From Flavobacterium faecale (GTDB taxonomy: Bacteria; Bacteroidota; Bacteroidia; Flavobacteriales; Flavobacteriaceae), in assembly GCF_003076455.1 (NCBI RefSeq), contig NZ_CP020918.1, positions 1,116,001-1,180,000 of the forward strand: a DNA stretch of 64,000 nt. The letters are read 5' to 3'. Below, piece after piece: positions 15,405 to 25,226 of this stretch. Within the stretch, counting starts at the first letter, position 1, and every line of letters starts with the position of its first letter. The position numbers and the translations under genes are program-made. The notes beneath the pieces are model-generated. The model had not been told where the DNA came from. It ran no database searches and was given only the letters and a program-made list of their open reading frames with translations.

Positions 15405-16568
15405 ATGTTAAATTTTCAATATTACAATCCTACCAATTATGTTTTTGGTAAGGGACAAATAGAACAGTTAACAAAACTAGTTCCTGCTGGAGCAAAAGTA
15501 ATGTTGGCGTATGGTGGAGGAAGTATCTTTAAGAACGGAATTCATCAGCAAGTTACTGAGGCTTTGAAAGGTTTCGAAATTGTTGAGTTTAGTGGTATTG
15601 AACCAAACCCACATTTTGAAACATTGATGAAAGCTGTTGCAATCATCAAAGAGCAAAAAATAGATTTTATTCTTGCAGTAGGTGGTGGATCTGTGATTGA
15701 CGGTGTCAAATTTATTTCTGGTGCTGTTAACTATGAAGGAGATCCTGCTGAGATTTTAAGAAAAAGAATCTTAATTACTGATGTTAGCAAAGTGATACCG
15801 TTTGGAACGGTATTGACATTGCCGGCTACAGGAAGTGAAATGAACTCTGGTGCAGTGGTTACTATCGCCGAAACACAAGAAAAATTGGCTTTTGGCGGTA
15901 GTGCCTTGTTTCCTAAGTTTTCTATCTGTGATCCTACCGTAATTGAGTCTTTACCAAAAAGACAATTGCAAAATGGAGTGGTAGATGCTTACACGCACGT
16001 ATTGGAGCAGTACCTTACCTATGTACACGAAGGGTTTTTACAAGATCGTATTGCTGAAGGAATTTTGCATACTTTGATCGAAATAGGACCAAAAGTAGTA
16101 GACAACCCAAGTGATTATGCTTTGGCATCTAACTTTATGTGGTCTTGTACAATGGCATTGAACGGCTTAATTCAAAAAGGGGTTCCAAATGACTGGGCTA
16201 CGCACATGATCGGACACGAGTTGACGGCTATGTATGGTATTGATCATGCAAGAACGTTGGCAGTTGTAGGTCCGAACTTGTATCGTGCTTTGTTTGATAC
16301 TAAGAAAGATAAATTGGCTCAGTATGGTCGTCGTATCTTTAATCTAAATGGTACAGATGAAGAAGTTGCTCACGAAGCAATAGAGCAAACAGTTGCATTT
16401 TTCCATACTATGGGAATGCAAACTAAGCTTTCTGATTATGTGAAAGATTATGATCATACAGCTACAACAATTGCAAAAAGATTTGAGGATAGAGGATGGC
16501 TTGGCTTAGGCGAAAGACAAAATGTAACCTTAGAAAAAGTAAAAGAAATTGTTGAAATGAGTTACTAA
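15405..16568 (+). CDS. Iron-containing alcohol dehydrogenase, YqhD-like aldehyde reductase
   Basis: 387 residues, family length. The Rossmann part has Y-G-G-G-S-I at 36-41 and A-V-G-G-G-S-V-I-D-G-V-K, the NAD(P)-binding motif of the iron-containing ADH superfamily. Metal ligands are visible as D-A-Y-T-H-V-L-E, H-M-I-G-H-E-L and I-D-H-A-R-T. YqhD-type enzymes reduce short-chain aldehydes, including lipid-peroxidation products, with NADPH and a divalent metal in the cytoplasm. It is tightly coupled to the upstream DJ-1/PfpI gene, and the pair faces a LysR regulator, which suggests an aldehyde-detoxification operon (inference). Confidence 0.9.
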   Translation: MLNFQYYNPTNYVFGKGQIEQLTKLVPAGAKVMLAYGGGSIFKNGIHQQVTEALKGFEIVEFSGIEPNPHFETLMKAVAIIKEQKIDFILAVGGGSVIDGVKFISGAVNYEGDPAEILRKRILITDVSKVIPFGTVLTLPATGSEMNSGAVVTIAETQEKLAFGGSALFPKFSICDPTVIESLPKRQLQNGVVDAYTHVLEQYLTYVHEGFLQDRIAEGILHTLIEIGPKVVDNPSDYALASNFMWSCTMALNGLIQKGVPNDWATHMIGHELTAMYGIDHARTLAVVGPNLYRALFDTKKDKLAQYGRRIFNLNGTDEEVAHEAIEQTVAFFHTMGMQTKLSDYVKDYDHTATTIAKRFEDRGWLGLGERQNVTLEKVKEIVEMSY

Positions 16569-16596
16569 TTCAAAATACCGAGCAATCGGATGAGTA

Positions 16597-16637
16597 AAAG
16601 GCGTTTTGGTGTATCCAAAGCGCCTTTCTTATTTTTT
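16597..16637 (+). terminator. Terminator after the YqhD-like gene
   Basis: AAAGGCG and CGCCTTT enclose a further TTTGG/CCAAA pairing and are followed by a T-rich run to 16637. Confidence 0.75.
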
Positions 16638-16800
16638 GCAAATTTAGCAAAACATTCATTATTACTATTTTAAGAAGATTTCAGGGTGTTTATTTTGTCA
16701 AACTAAAAGTATAAAAGCGTTTTTTTATCAAATTCTAAAAAAAAGATGTAAAAAACCAGTTAGAAAGTCTGGTTTTTTTTTCTGGTTTGCCAATTTTAAG

Positions 16801-16808
16801 TACTTTTG
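16801..16808 (+). promoter_or_regulatory. Candidate -7 element for gpsA
   Basis: TACTTTTG fits TAnnTTTG, 19 nt before the gpsA ATG. A hairpin AAACCAG/CTGGTTT followed by T lies just upstream, at about 16752-16780. Confidence 0.4.
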
Positions 16809-16827
16809 ATGAATATATTATTTGAAG

Positions 16828-17823
16828 ATGAGCGAAATTAAAAAGTTTGCAGTTATAGGTGGCGGTAGCTGGGCTACTGCAATTACCAAAATGCTATGTA
16901 ACAATGTAACCGAGTTGACTTGGTACATGCGCAATGAAGGAGCAATAGAACATATAAAGGAGTTCAAACACAATCCGAACTATTTGAGTTCTGTGGAGTT
17001 TGATACCAAAAAACTAATATTGACAAGCGATATCAATGAAGCGGTAAATAATGCCGACTATATTATATTTGCTATACCATCTGCTTTTTTGGATGCTGAG
17101 TTGAAAAACTTGACGGCTTCACTTGAAAACAAAGTTATTTTCTCAGCAATAAAAGGAATTGTGCCAGAGACGAGTTTGATAGTTGGAGAACATTTTCACT
17201 ATACCTACGATATTCCTTATTACAATATTGGTGTGATTACGGGACCTTGCCATGCAGAAGAAGTAGCTTTGGAACGTTTGTCTTATTTGACGATTGCTTG
17301 TGGTGATCCTGCAAAAGCAAAAATTGTTGCCAAGAATTTATCTAGCAACTACATAAAAACCAAAATAACAGATGATATTATTGGTACCGAATATGCAGCC
17401 ATGCTTAAGAATATCTACGCCATTGCGGCAGGTATTGCACATGGTTTGGGTTATGGTGATAATTTTCAATCGGTTTTGATGAGTAATGGTATTCGCGAAA
17501 TGAAGAAATTTATTCGAAAAGTCCATAAAATGAAGCGTAACATTAATGACTCTGCTTATCTAGGCGATTTGTTGGTTACGGGTTACTCTGTTTTTTCGAG
17601 AAATAGAATGTTCGGAAATATGATTGGAAAAGGATACACGGTCAAAAGTGCCATGATGGAAATGAGTATGGTCTCTGAAGGATATTATGCTACCAAAAGT
17701 GCTTACAAGCTTAACCAAACGTACGGTGCAAAAACTCCAATTATTGATGCTGTTTATGCTATTTTGTATGAGGGTCAAAATGCAAAGAAAACATTCAAAG
17801 CGTTGACTGATAAGTTGGATTAG
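16828..17823 (+). CDS. gpsA: Glycerol-3-phosphate dehydrogenase [NAD(P)+]
   Basis: 331 residues from the ATG at 16828; a TTG two codons earlier is in frame. It reduces dihydroxyacetone phosphate to sn-glycerol-3-phosphate for phospholipid synthesis. Seen are the N-terminal nucleotide-binding G-G-G-S-W-A-T-A-I, the I-F-A-I-P-S-A-F-L segment, the catalytic-domain lysines in S-A-I-K-G-I and M-L-K-N-I-Y-A-I-A-A-G-I-A-H-G, and the C-terminal R-N-R-M-F-G. The gene is monocistronic, with its own upstream element and a downstream terminator. Confidence 0.94.
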   Translation: MSEIKKFAVIGGGSWATAITKMLCNNVTELTWYMRNEGAIEHIKEFKHNPNYLSSVEFDTKKLILTSDINEAVNNADYIIFAIPSAFLDAELKNLTASLENKVIFSAIKGIVPETSLIVGEHFHYTYDIPYYNIGVITGPCHAEEVALERLSYLTIACGDPAKAKIVAKNLSSNYIKTKITDDIIGTEYAAMLKNIYAIAAGIAHGLGYGDNFQSVLMSNGIREMKKFIRKVHKMKRNINDSAYLGDLLVTGYSVFSRNRMFGNMIGKGYTVKSAMMEMSMVSEGYYATKSAYKLNQTYGAKTPIIDAVYAILYEGQNAKKTFKALTDKLD

Positions 17824-17845
17824 GTTCAAATTTATACTACATATG

Positions 17846-17884
17846 GGGTTGCTTTCATTTATTTGGAAGTAACCCTTTTTTTTA
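17846..17884 (+). terminator. Terminator after gpsA
   Basis: GGGTTGCTTTC pairs imperfectly with GAAGTAACCC around ATTTATTTG, then eight T. Confidence 0.75.
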
Positions 17885-18044
17885 TTTTTAAAGTACTGTA
17901 TTGTAGTTGTTTAAGTTTTTATTTGCTTTTGGTTTAGAAAAAAATAACGGGAAATTTACATCATAATTTATTGTTTTTCAGTAAAAAGGGTGTATATTAC
18001 AAAAAACGGATTATAAATCAATTTAATTATTTTAAACAAAAAAC

Positions 18045-18908
18045 ATGGAGAATATGGAAGGTACAATTACTACGGCAACTGCAGAAACATCGAATTTACT
18101 AGATAAAATATCAATAGAAAATTTACTAGGAATAGTTGAAAAATATGGGTTTCCTGTTTTGTATGCGATACTTATCTATTTAATTGGTTCGTGGGTAATC
18201 AAGCGTATTACTAAGGTTTTAAAAAATGTAATGGCTAAGAATGATTATGACGAATCTCTTCAGGTATTCTTATTTAATCTTGTTACTTGGGCTTTAAAAA
18301 TATTTTTAATCATTACGGTTATTTCTACACTAGGAGTAGAGACAACAAGTTTGGCGGCGGTGATCGCTGCTGCAGGTTTGGCAATAGGTTTGGCTTTGCA
18401 AGGATCGCTATCTAATTTTGCGGGTGGAGTTTTAATCATCATATTCAAACCTTATAAAATTGGAGATTTAATTGAGGCTCAAGGGGTTTTAGGTGTGGTG
18501 AAACAAATTGAAATTTTTACAACAAAATTGGTTACACCTCAAAATAAGTTAGCTATCGTTCCTAATGGAGCTATGGCAAATGGAAATGTTATCAATTATA
18601 CAGCCGAAGGAAAAATGAGAGTAGACTTAACCATAGGCGTAGGTTATGGAGAGGACATTAAAAAAACAAAAGAAGTGCTACTAGCAGTTTTAACCTCAAA
18701 TCCAAAAGTTTTGAAGGAGCCAGCTCCATCTGTTAATGTGTCTGAGTTGGCTGATAGTTCAATAAATTTTGCTGTGAGACCATTTGCTACTCCCGAAGAT
18801 TACTGGGATGTGTACTTTGCTACTCTTGAAAATTGTAAAATTGCTCTTGATAAAGAAGGAATTGAAATTCCATATCCACATCGTGTAAATATAAGTAAAC
18901 AAGCGTAG
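18045..18908 (+). CDS. Small-conductance mechanosensitive channel (MscS family)
   Basis: 287 residues, close to E. coli MscS in length. Three membrane helices are visible (about 35-55, 75-100, 105-130). The third, pore-lining helix is rich in Gly and Ala (A-A-V-I-A-A-A-G-L-A-I-G-L-A-L-Q-G-S-L-S-N-F-A), as required for gating. The beta domain follows, with F-K-P-Y-K-I-G-D-L-I-E-A and the P-N-G-A-M-A-N-G-N-V-I-N-Y loop, then the alpha/beta cage. It opens under membrane tension to release solutes during hypo-osmotic shock. Monocistronic, with its own terminator. Confidence 0.93.
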   Translation: MENMEGTITTATAETSNLLDKISIENLLGIVEKYGFPVLYAILIYLIGSWVIKRITKVLKNVMAKNDYDESLQVFLFNLVTWALKIFLIITVISTLGVETTSLAAVIAAAGLAIGLALQGSLSNFAGGVLIIIFKPYKIGDLIEAQGVLGVVKQIEIFTTKLVTPQNKLAIVPNGAMANGNVINYTAEGKMRVDLTIGVGYGEDIKKTKEVLLAVLTSNPKVLKEPAPSVNVSELADSSINFAVRPFATPEDYWDVYFATLENCKIALDKEGIEIPYPHRVNISKQA

Positions 18909-18934
18909 TGCTAGGTTTTGTTAACGATACAAAT

Positions 18935-18967
18935 AAAAGCTATCTTTTTAATGAGATAGCTTTTTTG
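18935..18967 (+). terminator. Terminator after the MscS gene
   Basis: AAAAGCTATCT pairs with AGATAGCTTTT around TTTTAATG and ends in a T run. Confidence 0.8.
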
Positions 18968-19123
18968 TTTTATAGAGTAGCAACGCAATTAGTTCAAGTA
19001 GGTTTCTTTTTTGTCAGTATTAGTATACTGTTCTTTTTGTCAAAAGTTTAAACTAAGTTAATTTTTTTGCTTATCGTATATTTACGGTTATCTTTAAACT
19101 TTTTACAATTAAATTACATTTTG

Positions 19124-20140
19124 ATGGAGCCGTTATACGATGCAATTATTTCTTTAAAACAAATTAGTACGCTTTCTAAGCATGAACAGTTGGTACAAGG
19201 AATTGTAGAATGCATTGAGAACGAAACTTTGGTTGTGGGTGATCAATTGCCTTCGATCAATCAAATGGTCGAGAATATTGGCTATGCTAGAAAAACCATC
19301 GTTAAGGCTTATGAAGAACTTAAAGATCGTGGTCTTGTTGAATCGGTAAAAATAAAAGGCTATTTTATTCTCAGCACAAAAACAGATGTAGTTTTAAAGG
19401 TGGCTTTACTTTTGTATTCTTTTCATCGATTTCAAGAAGAGTTTTATAATACTTTTCGAAAAGAATTAGGAGACCGTTACCAAATTGATATCTATGTACA
19501 CCATAATAACTTGGAGGCATTCGAAAATATAATTTCAAGTATCTATGGAAAATATGGAGCTTATGTAGTAGCTCCAATCGAAAACCCTCTTGTTCGTCCC
19601 TTATTAGAAACTATCGAGCCGAGTAAGTTATTGATCGTCGATCGTTATTTGGACCTTGGCTATAATTACTCGTATATAGCACAAGAATTCGAGCATTCTA
19701 CGCATGATCGTTTGACTGAGATCTTGGATGTGATTAAAAAGTATGACAAAATTATTTTATATTTTCGAAAAGATGTCGATTATCCAATTGGCGTATTAAA
19801 TGGTTTTCAACGTTTTGTTGAGGAAAACGAACTTATAGGTGAAATAGAAAAAAATTACCAACCCAATTCAGTTCAAAAAGGTGTCTTGTATTTCTTTATC
19901 GACGACACTGATTTGTGGGAGCTGTTTAGAGACAGTCTCAAAATGGGATTGGTGATAGGTAAAGATATAGGGTTGTTATCTCATAACGATCATATCATTA
20001 AAGAAATCATGTCGGGGGGTATTGCTACCATTTCTACAGATTTTAATGAGATGGCTGTCAAAGCCGCTAACTTTGTTAAAAACGGACAATTGATTCATGA
20101 AATTGTACCATCCTATTTTATCCCTCGTAACTCTTTATAA
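19124..20140 (+). CDS. GntR-family regulator with a LacI-like sugar-binding domain
   Basis: 338 residues from MEPLYDAIIS; the upstream in-frame extension to 19067 looks non-coding. Residues about 15-85 are a GntR winged helix (G-D-Q-L-P-S-I-N-Q-M-V-E-N-I-G-Y-A-R-K-T-I-V-K-A-Y-E-E-L). The rest resembles a periplasmic-binding-protein/LacI effector domain (Y-V-V-A-P-I-E-N, L-L-I-V-D-R-Y, I-G-L-L-S-H-N-D). This fusion is common in Bacteroidota beside SusCD loci and senses sugars in the cytoplasm. It lies 366 bp upstream of the susC-like gene on the same strand and most likely controls that locus, possibly through the direct repeats at its promoter. Confidence 0.85.
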   Translation: MEPLYDAIISLKQISTLSKHEQLVQGIVECIENETLVVGDQLPSINQMVENIGYARKTIVKAYEELKDRGLVESVKIKGYFILSTKTDVVLKVALLLYSFHRFQEEFYNTFRKELGDRYQIDIYVHHNNLEAFENIISSIYGKYGAYVVAPIENPLVRPLLETIEPSKLLIVDRYLDLGYNYSYIAQEFEHSTHDRLTEILDVIKKYDKIILYFRKDVDYPIGVLNGFQRFVEENELIGEIEKNYQPNSVQKGVLYFFIDDTDLWELFRDSLKMGLVIGKDIGLLSHNDHIIKEIMSGGIATISTDFNEMAVKAANFVKNGQLIHEIVPSYFIPRNSL

Positions 20141-20377
20141 TTTAACGGTTTATTTAAACATTTTTTAAAACGAAAAGCATTTTTAGGCTTTTTGTTGTCC
20201 TGCTTTTGGTGTCTTTTTTAAAAATAGTAAGATAAAACTTTTTAAAATATTCTTAAAAATATTAAAACTTCAAATTTATTTTTCTATAATACTTTTGATC
20301 TTGTCAGTAAACATATGCGTTTTCTGTTTATTTAAAGCTATTTCAATACATATACCATAAAAATAAGCTATTATTAT

Positions 20378-20422
20378 TTTGATATTAAAAAAAATAGCAT
20401 AGATTTGTATTTGTAGCATAGA
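20378..20422 (+). promoter_or_regulatory. Promoter of the first SusCD locus with AGCATAGA direct repeats
   Basis: TTTG at 20378-20381 and TAGATTTG at 20400-20407 form a -33/-7 pair with an 18-nt spacer. AGCATAGA occurs at 20396-20403, overlapping the -7 element, and again at 20415-20422, 19 bp on (about two helical turns). The second copy runs into the small palindrome ATAGACTAT. The 366-bp gap from 20141 to 20506 shows nothing else clear apart from A/T tracts. Confidence 0.6.
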
Positions 20423-20506
20423 CTATCATAGTGTATTGATTCAATCAAGTAATTATGTTAAATCTATCAAACTATCCAATACAAAAAAACAACCAATTTA
20501 AAACTT

Positions 20507-23500
20507 ATGAAAAAACAAACACTAAAAAAATTGATGGGTTTTGCGATTATGCTTTGCAGCTTTAGTCTCTTTGCACAGACAATTAAAGTTACGGGTGTAG
20601 TCACAGAAGACGGGATGCCTGTTCCGGGTATCAATGTAGCAATCAAGGGTGAGGCAAAAGGCACCACTACAGATTTTGACGGTAAATATGCTATTGGAGG
20701 TGTTTCTTCAAAAGCAGTATTAGTATTTAGTTATTTAGGTTTAAAAACACAAGAAGTTGCCGTTAACGGAAGAGCGGTTGTAGATGTAGCAATGCTTGCT
20801 GACTCACAAACCTTAGACGAGGTAGTAGTTGTAGGTTACGGTACCTCTAGCAAAAGAGAACTTACAGGATCTGTAGCTTCTATTAGTTCAAAAGAGTTAA
20901 CCAAATCGGTTGCAAGTAATCCTACTACTTTATTACAAGGTAAAATGTCGGGTATTCAGGTAGAAAGCTCAGGTGGACAACCAGGTGGTAGTGCCAACGT
21001 ATTCATTCGTGGAGTAAACTCTTTGAGTAATGCTAGTCCTTTATATATAGTAGATGGTGTTATTGTACAAAACATGGATTATGTAAATCCAAGTGATATC
21101 CTTGATATTTCGGTTTTGAAAGATGCTGCGACTGCTGCTATTTATGGTGCTAGAGCTGCCAATGGAGTAATTTTGATTAAAACCAATCATGGTAGAAAAA
21201 ACCAAGAGATGGAAGTAAGGTATAATGCTCGTATTGGTTTTGATACACCAAGTAAATATTTAGATTTTCTTGATGGTGAACAATACACATCTTATTTGAA
21301 CCAACGTTTTGCAAATGACGGAAGTGCAGAGAGAGTAACTTATAATGGTGTAAGTACCGATTGGCAAAAGAAAAATTTAAAATCGGGATTGATTCAAGAT
21401 CATGGTTTGTCGCTACAAGGTGGAGGTGAAACTGCTTCTTATTTTGCATCGGTTAATTATTTCAAACAAGATGGTATCTTGATTGGATCTGGATTTAAAA
21501 GATTAAATGCAAGATTGAATAGTGAGTATAATTTTAGAAAATTAAAGATCACACAAACATTAGGTATTACTGAAGCTACTATTCAAGAAAATAACTGGTA
21601 TGGTTTTGATGGAACAACTTCTCCAACAGTTGCCCTTAGTAATGCTGCAAACGCAGGTGGTTACGAAGCGCCATCAACAGCGATTCAAGGTCCTGGTGGG
21701 GTTAACCAATTTGCATTGGCTAGCTTAGAAGAAAATTCAAAGAAAACTAGAACATTATTTGGTGGCCTTAAATTTGACTATAAAATTACAGACAATTTAA
21801 GTGCAGGAATTAACTTTGGTTTGGATTACAAAAACCTAAATTCTTTTCAATTTACACCTACCTACTTCATGAGTACAGTAGATGCAGTACGTAACGTTAA
21901 TGATAAAAATGATTTAACTGAGTACAACAAAACAACTGTAAACTTATTAGTTGAGCCAACATTATCATATGATACAAAATTTGGTAAAAATAAAATAGCA
22001 GCGGTTGCGGGTTATACTTATTATAAAGAAAACCAACAAAGTAGTGGTATTTATGGTCAAGGTACACCGTCAAACAGTATTAAAGTAGTTGGTGCATTGC
22101 CATCAAACAGCCAATTGATTTTGTTGGGTGAAAATAATACGGCAGGTTTGATCTCTTATTTTGGTCGTTTGAACTACAATTATGATGATCGTTATTTATT
22201 ATCTGGAACGATTAGACGTGATGCTTCTTCTCGTTTTGCAGCGGACAATCAATCAGGTTATTTTCCATCTATCTCTGGAGCGTGGAATATTAGTAAAGAA
22301 TCTTTCTGGAAATCAGATGTGATTGATTATTTCAAATTGAGAACATCTTACGGAGTTTTAGGATCTTATCCTGATACCTTCTACCCAACACAAGCGGTAT
22401 ATCTTGCAAACCAATCAAACACTTCGTTTGGAGGAGCAAATGCTACTGGTTTGGCTCAAACAACTTTGGCAGATCCAAATTTATCTTGGGAAACTACAAA
22501 AACATTTGACATCGGGGTTGATTTAACTTTCTTGAATAACAAAATGAATTTTACAGCTGATTATTATTCGAAAAACATCAATGATGTATTGGTTGCAATC
22601 AACATTCCTTCTACAGCAGGTGTAAGTTTGCCAGTAACAAGAAACGCAGGTACTTTGGTAAACAAAGGATTTGAATTTGATATGAGTTACCAAAAGACTG
22701 ACGGTGATTTTCATTACAAAGTGGGTACAAACTTCTCCTTTAATTTGGTTGCAAAAGCAGGAAATGTTCCAGCTCCAATCTTAGGGCCATCAATTGATGA
22801 GGATTTAAGAGTTGTAAACCGTACTGTAGCAGGACAGCCTATTGGATCATTCTACGGATATAAAGTAGAAGACAAAGTAAATCCATTAACGGGAGATTTT
22901 GTTAGAGTAGATGTTAATAAAGACGGTGTAATCGACGAAAAAGATATTACAAACATTGGTAATCCTACTCCAGATTTCACTTATGGTTTAACTTTTAGTG
23001 GTGATTACAAAAATTTTGATTTCAGTTTAGCTTTCACAGGTGTACAAGGAAACGAAATTTATAATGTTGGTAAATATTACAATATGTTATGGCAAGATGG
23101 AGGTAAATTCACATCAGTGTTGAACTCTTGGACGCCAACAAATACAGATACTAATATCCCAAAAGCATCTATTACTGATGCAGCAGGTAACAAAGAACCT
23201 TCTTCATTTTTTGTTGAAGATGGATCTTACTTAAGATTGAAAAACATTGAGATTGGATACAACTTGCCTATCAAAACTTTAGGTATGGATGCTTTCAAAA
23301 GCTTGAGAGTTTCTTTCAATGTTCAAAACGCATTTGTGATTACAAAATACAGCGGATATGATCCAGATGTAGCTTCTACAAATGGTGGTAGAGCAAACCT
23401 TAATGCGGGTGTACCAGGTGTAAGACCTACAGTAAACCCATTGTTGGGTAGAGGATTGGATGCAAGAACGTATCCTAACGCACGTACTTTTATGCTTGGA

Positions 23501-23518
23501 TTACAAGCTACTTTTTAA
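20507..23518 (+). CDS. SusC/RagA-family TonB-linked outer membrane protein
   Basis: 1003 residues with an N-terminal signal peptide ending F-A-Q. A carboxypeptidase-regulatory-like domain follows (about 24-100: V-T-G-V-V-T-E-D-G-x-P-V-P-G-I-N-V, T-T-D-F-D-G-K-Y), then the plug domain with L-D-E-V-V-V-V-G-Y-G and the SusC signature D-A-A-T-A-A-I-Y-G-A-R-A-A-N-G-V. A long beta-barrel ends in an aromatic-rich final strand (F-M-L-G-L-Q-A-T-F). It imports oligosaccharides across the outer membrane in complex with the SusD lipoprotein encoded 16 bp downstream. The substrate is not readable from the sequence; the neighbouring GH36-like enzyme hints at an alpha-galactoside-type sugar. Confidence 0.95.
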   Translation: MKKQTLKKLMGFAIMLCSFSLFAQTIKVTGVVTEDGMPVPGINVAIKGEAKGTTTDFDGKYAIGGVSSKAVLVFSYLGLKTQEVAVNGRAVVDVAMLADSQTLDEVVVVGYGTSSKRELTGSVASISSKELTKSVASNPTTLLQGKMSGIQVESSGGQPGGSANVFIRGVNSLSNASPLYIVDGVIVQNMDYVNPSDILDISVLKDAATAAIYGARAANGVILIKTNHGRKNQEMEVRYNARIGFDTPSKYLDFLDGEQYTSYLNQRFANDGSAERVTYNGVSTDWQKKNLKSGLIQDHGLSLQGGGETASYFASVNYFKQDGILIGSGFKRLNARLNSEYNFRKLKITQTLGITEATIQENNWYGFDGTTSPTVALSNAANAGGYEAPSTAIQGPGGVNQFALASLEENSKKTRTLFGGLKFDYKITDNLSAGINFGLDYKNLNSFQFTPTYFMSTVDAVRNVNDKNDLTEYNKTTVNLLVEPTLSYDTKFGKNKIAAVAGYTYYKENQQSSGIYGQGTPSNSIKVVGALPSNSQLILLGENNTAGLISYFGRLNYNYDDRYLLSGTIRRDASSRFAADNQSGYFPSISGAWNISKESFWKSDVIDYFKLRTSYGVLGSYPDTFYPTQAVYLANQSNTSFGGANATGLAQTTLADPNLSWETTKTFDIGVDLTFLNNKMNFTADYYSKNINDVLVAINIPSTAGVSLPVTRNAGTLVNKGFEFDMSYQKTDGDFHYKVGTNFSFNLVAKAGNVPAPILGPSIDEDLRVVNRTVAGQPIGSFYGYKVEDKVNPLTGDFVRVDVNKDGVIDEKDITNIGNPTPDFTYGLTFSGDYKNFDFSLAFTGVQGNEIYNVGKYYNMLWQDGGKFTSVLNSWTPTNTDTNIPKASITDAAGNKEPSSFFVEDGSYLRLKNIEIGYNLPIKTLGMDAFKSLRVSFNVQNAFVITKYSGYDPDVASTNGGRANLNAGVPGVRPTVNPLLGRGLDARTYPNARTFMLGLQATF

Positions 23519-23534
23519 TCTAAAAAATAGTAAA

Positions 23535-25103
23535 ATGAAAAAATTTATATATACAAAATCAATCGTCTTGGCCACATTGGGTGTAGCGGCATTGTCTAGC
23601 TCATGTACCAAAGATTTATTAAGCCAACAAAATGACAATGCTACTTCTACAGCCAACTTTGGTTCATCTGTAGAGCAAGTGGAGTCGGCAGTAAACGGAG
23701 CTTTTCACCCAATTACAGGAACTTTTTTCTGGGGGCGTATCGTGCATTCAGGTGCGATCCTAAGATCAGATGAGTTCAATGTTTTTCCTTTTGGAAGTAA
23801 TACTGCAATGTCTACTTTCTTAGGTAAACCTGGAGATCGTTGGGCTACAGAGCCTTGGCAAGAACTTTACAAATCTATTGCTCGTTGTAACAATGTGATC
23901 AATAACGTAAACAAAGCAGGAATTGACAATGACGAAGTTAGAAATAGCTTGGTAGGTCAAGCCTATTTCTTGAGAGCTTTTGATTACTGGTATTTAGTAA
24001 ACCTTTATGGTAATGTGCCTTTGGTGCTAGAGGTACCAGATTTAAATAACTTATTGGTGAAACAAGCAGAAAAACAAGCCGTTTGGGATCAAATTGTTGC
24101 CGATTTGGCAAAAGCAGAAACAATGCTTCCAGAAAAATGGACAGGTGCAAACTTAGGAAGACCAACTTCTGGTGCTGCAACTGCCTTGAAAGGGAAAAGT
24201 TATTTATACCAAAAGAAATGGAAATTGGCTCATGAAACATTCATCAAATTAGTAGGTAAATATTCGTTACTACCTGCAGCACAATTTGGAGATAACTTTA
24301 CTGAGACTAATGAAAACAATGCAGAATCAGTATTTGAATTGCAATTTTTAGGACAACAAACATTTGTGTGGGGTTCTGATATACCTGGAACTGGGACTAT
24401 GGGGAATTTTCATATCGATTATGCTCCACCAGCCAAAACGCCAGACAAAGGACATGTCGTAAATCCTTGGTTGAAAACTTTATTTGAAGCGAACGGAGAT
24501 ACTTTTAGAAGAAACCAAACGCTTGCTTACAACTATGTAGGTGCTACAGGATACGGTGGAACACCTTATTTAACAGACTTTGTCGAAGATATCAAAATTG
24601 CAAATGCTGCTGGAGTTGAGCCTATTTTCTCAAAAAAATATGCGGGTATGGACATTGGTGTAAGAAGCCAAGTTGATTTCTTAGGTACAAATGTTGGGAC
24701 TAACTGGAGAATAATTCGTTATTCGGATGTGTTGTTAATGCTTGCTGAAGCTCTAAACGAAGATGATAAAACATCTCAAGCTGGACCATATGTAGATATG
24801 GTTCGTCAACGTGCTGGATCTGGACTTGCGGCTCTTTTGCCAACAGTAAAAGCAGATAAAGTGTTGTTGAGAAATGCAATTATAAACGAAAGAGCAATGG
24901 AACTAGCAGGTGAAGGACACCGTTTCTTCGACCTTGTACGTTGGGGACTTGCAGACAAATATTTAGGAGCGTCTTCTGCTCATGGAAAAAATCCAAAATC
25001 GTTAAGTGGCGGAATATTCAAAACAGGAAAAGACGAACTGGTTTGGATTCCAAATACTGAAATCGATTCAAACCCGAATTTGAAACAAAATCCGGGATAT
25101 TAA
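23535..25103 (+). CDS. SusD/RagB-family nutrient-binding lipoprotein
   Basis: 522 residues from MKKFIYTKSI; the longer in-frame start overlaps susC and is unlikely. The lipobox L-S-S-S-C puts the acylated Cys at residue 24, so it is anchored at the outer membrane. The SusD fold is seen in the TPR-like motif Q-A-Y-F-L-R-A-F-D-Y-W-Y-L-V-N-L-Y-G-N-V-P-L and the C-terminal R-A-M-E-L-A-G-E-G-H-R-F-F-D-L-V-R-W-G, ending with N-P-N-L-K-Q-N-P-G-Y. It binds the glycan and forms the lid on the SusC channel. Confidence 0.95.
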   Translation: MKKFIYTKSIVLATLGVAALSSSCTKDLLSQQNDNATSTANFGSSVEQVESAVNGAFHPITGTFFWGRIVHSGAILRSDEFNVFPFGSNTAMSTFLGKPGDRWATEPWQELYKSIARCNNVINNVNKAGIDNDEVRNSLVGQAYFLRAFDYWYLVNLYGNVPLVLEVPDLNNLLVKQAEKQAVWDQIVADLAKAETMLPEKWTGANLGRPTSGAATALKGKSYLYQKKWKLAHETFIKLVGKYSLLPAAQFGDNFTETNENNAESVFELQFLGQQTFVWGSDIPGTGTMGNFHIDYAPPAKTPDKGHVVNPWLKTLFEANGDTFRRNQTLAYNYVGATGYGGTPYLTDFVEDIKIANAAGVEPIFSKKYAGMDIGVRSQVDFLGTNVGTNWRIIRYSDVLLMLAEALNEDDKTSQAGPYVDMVRQRAGSGLAALLPTVKADKVLLRNAIINERAMELAGEGHRFFDLVRWGLADKYLGASSAHGKNPKSLSGGIFKTGKDELVWIPNTEIDSNPNLKQNPGY

Positions 25104-25226
25104 GAAGTAATTAGGTTGTCGTAGTTTATGTGGGGCCATGCGTAGTTGCTTGGCTCCTTTAAACTAATAAAAAAGGAGTTTCAGGAAGACTTTTGTCTTT
25201 TTATCAATATTTAAAAATTTTAATCA

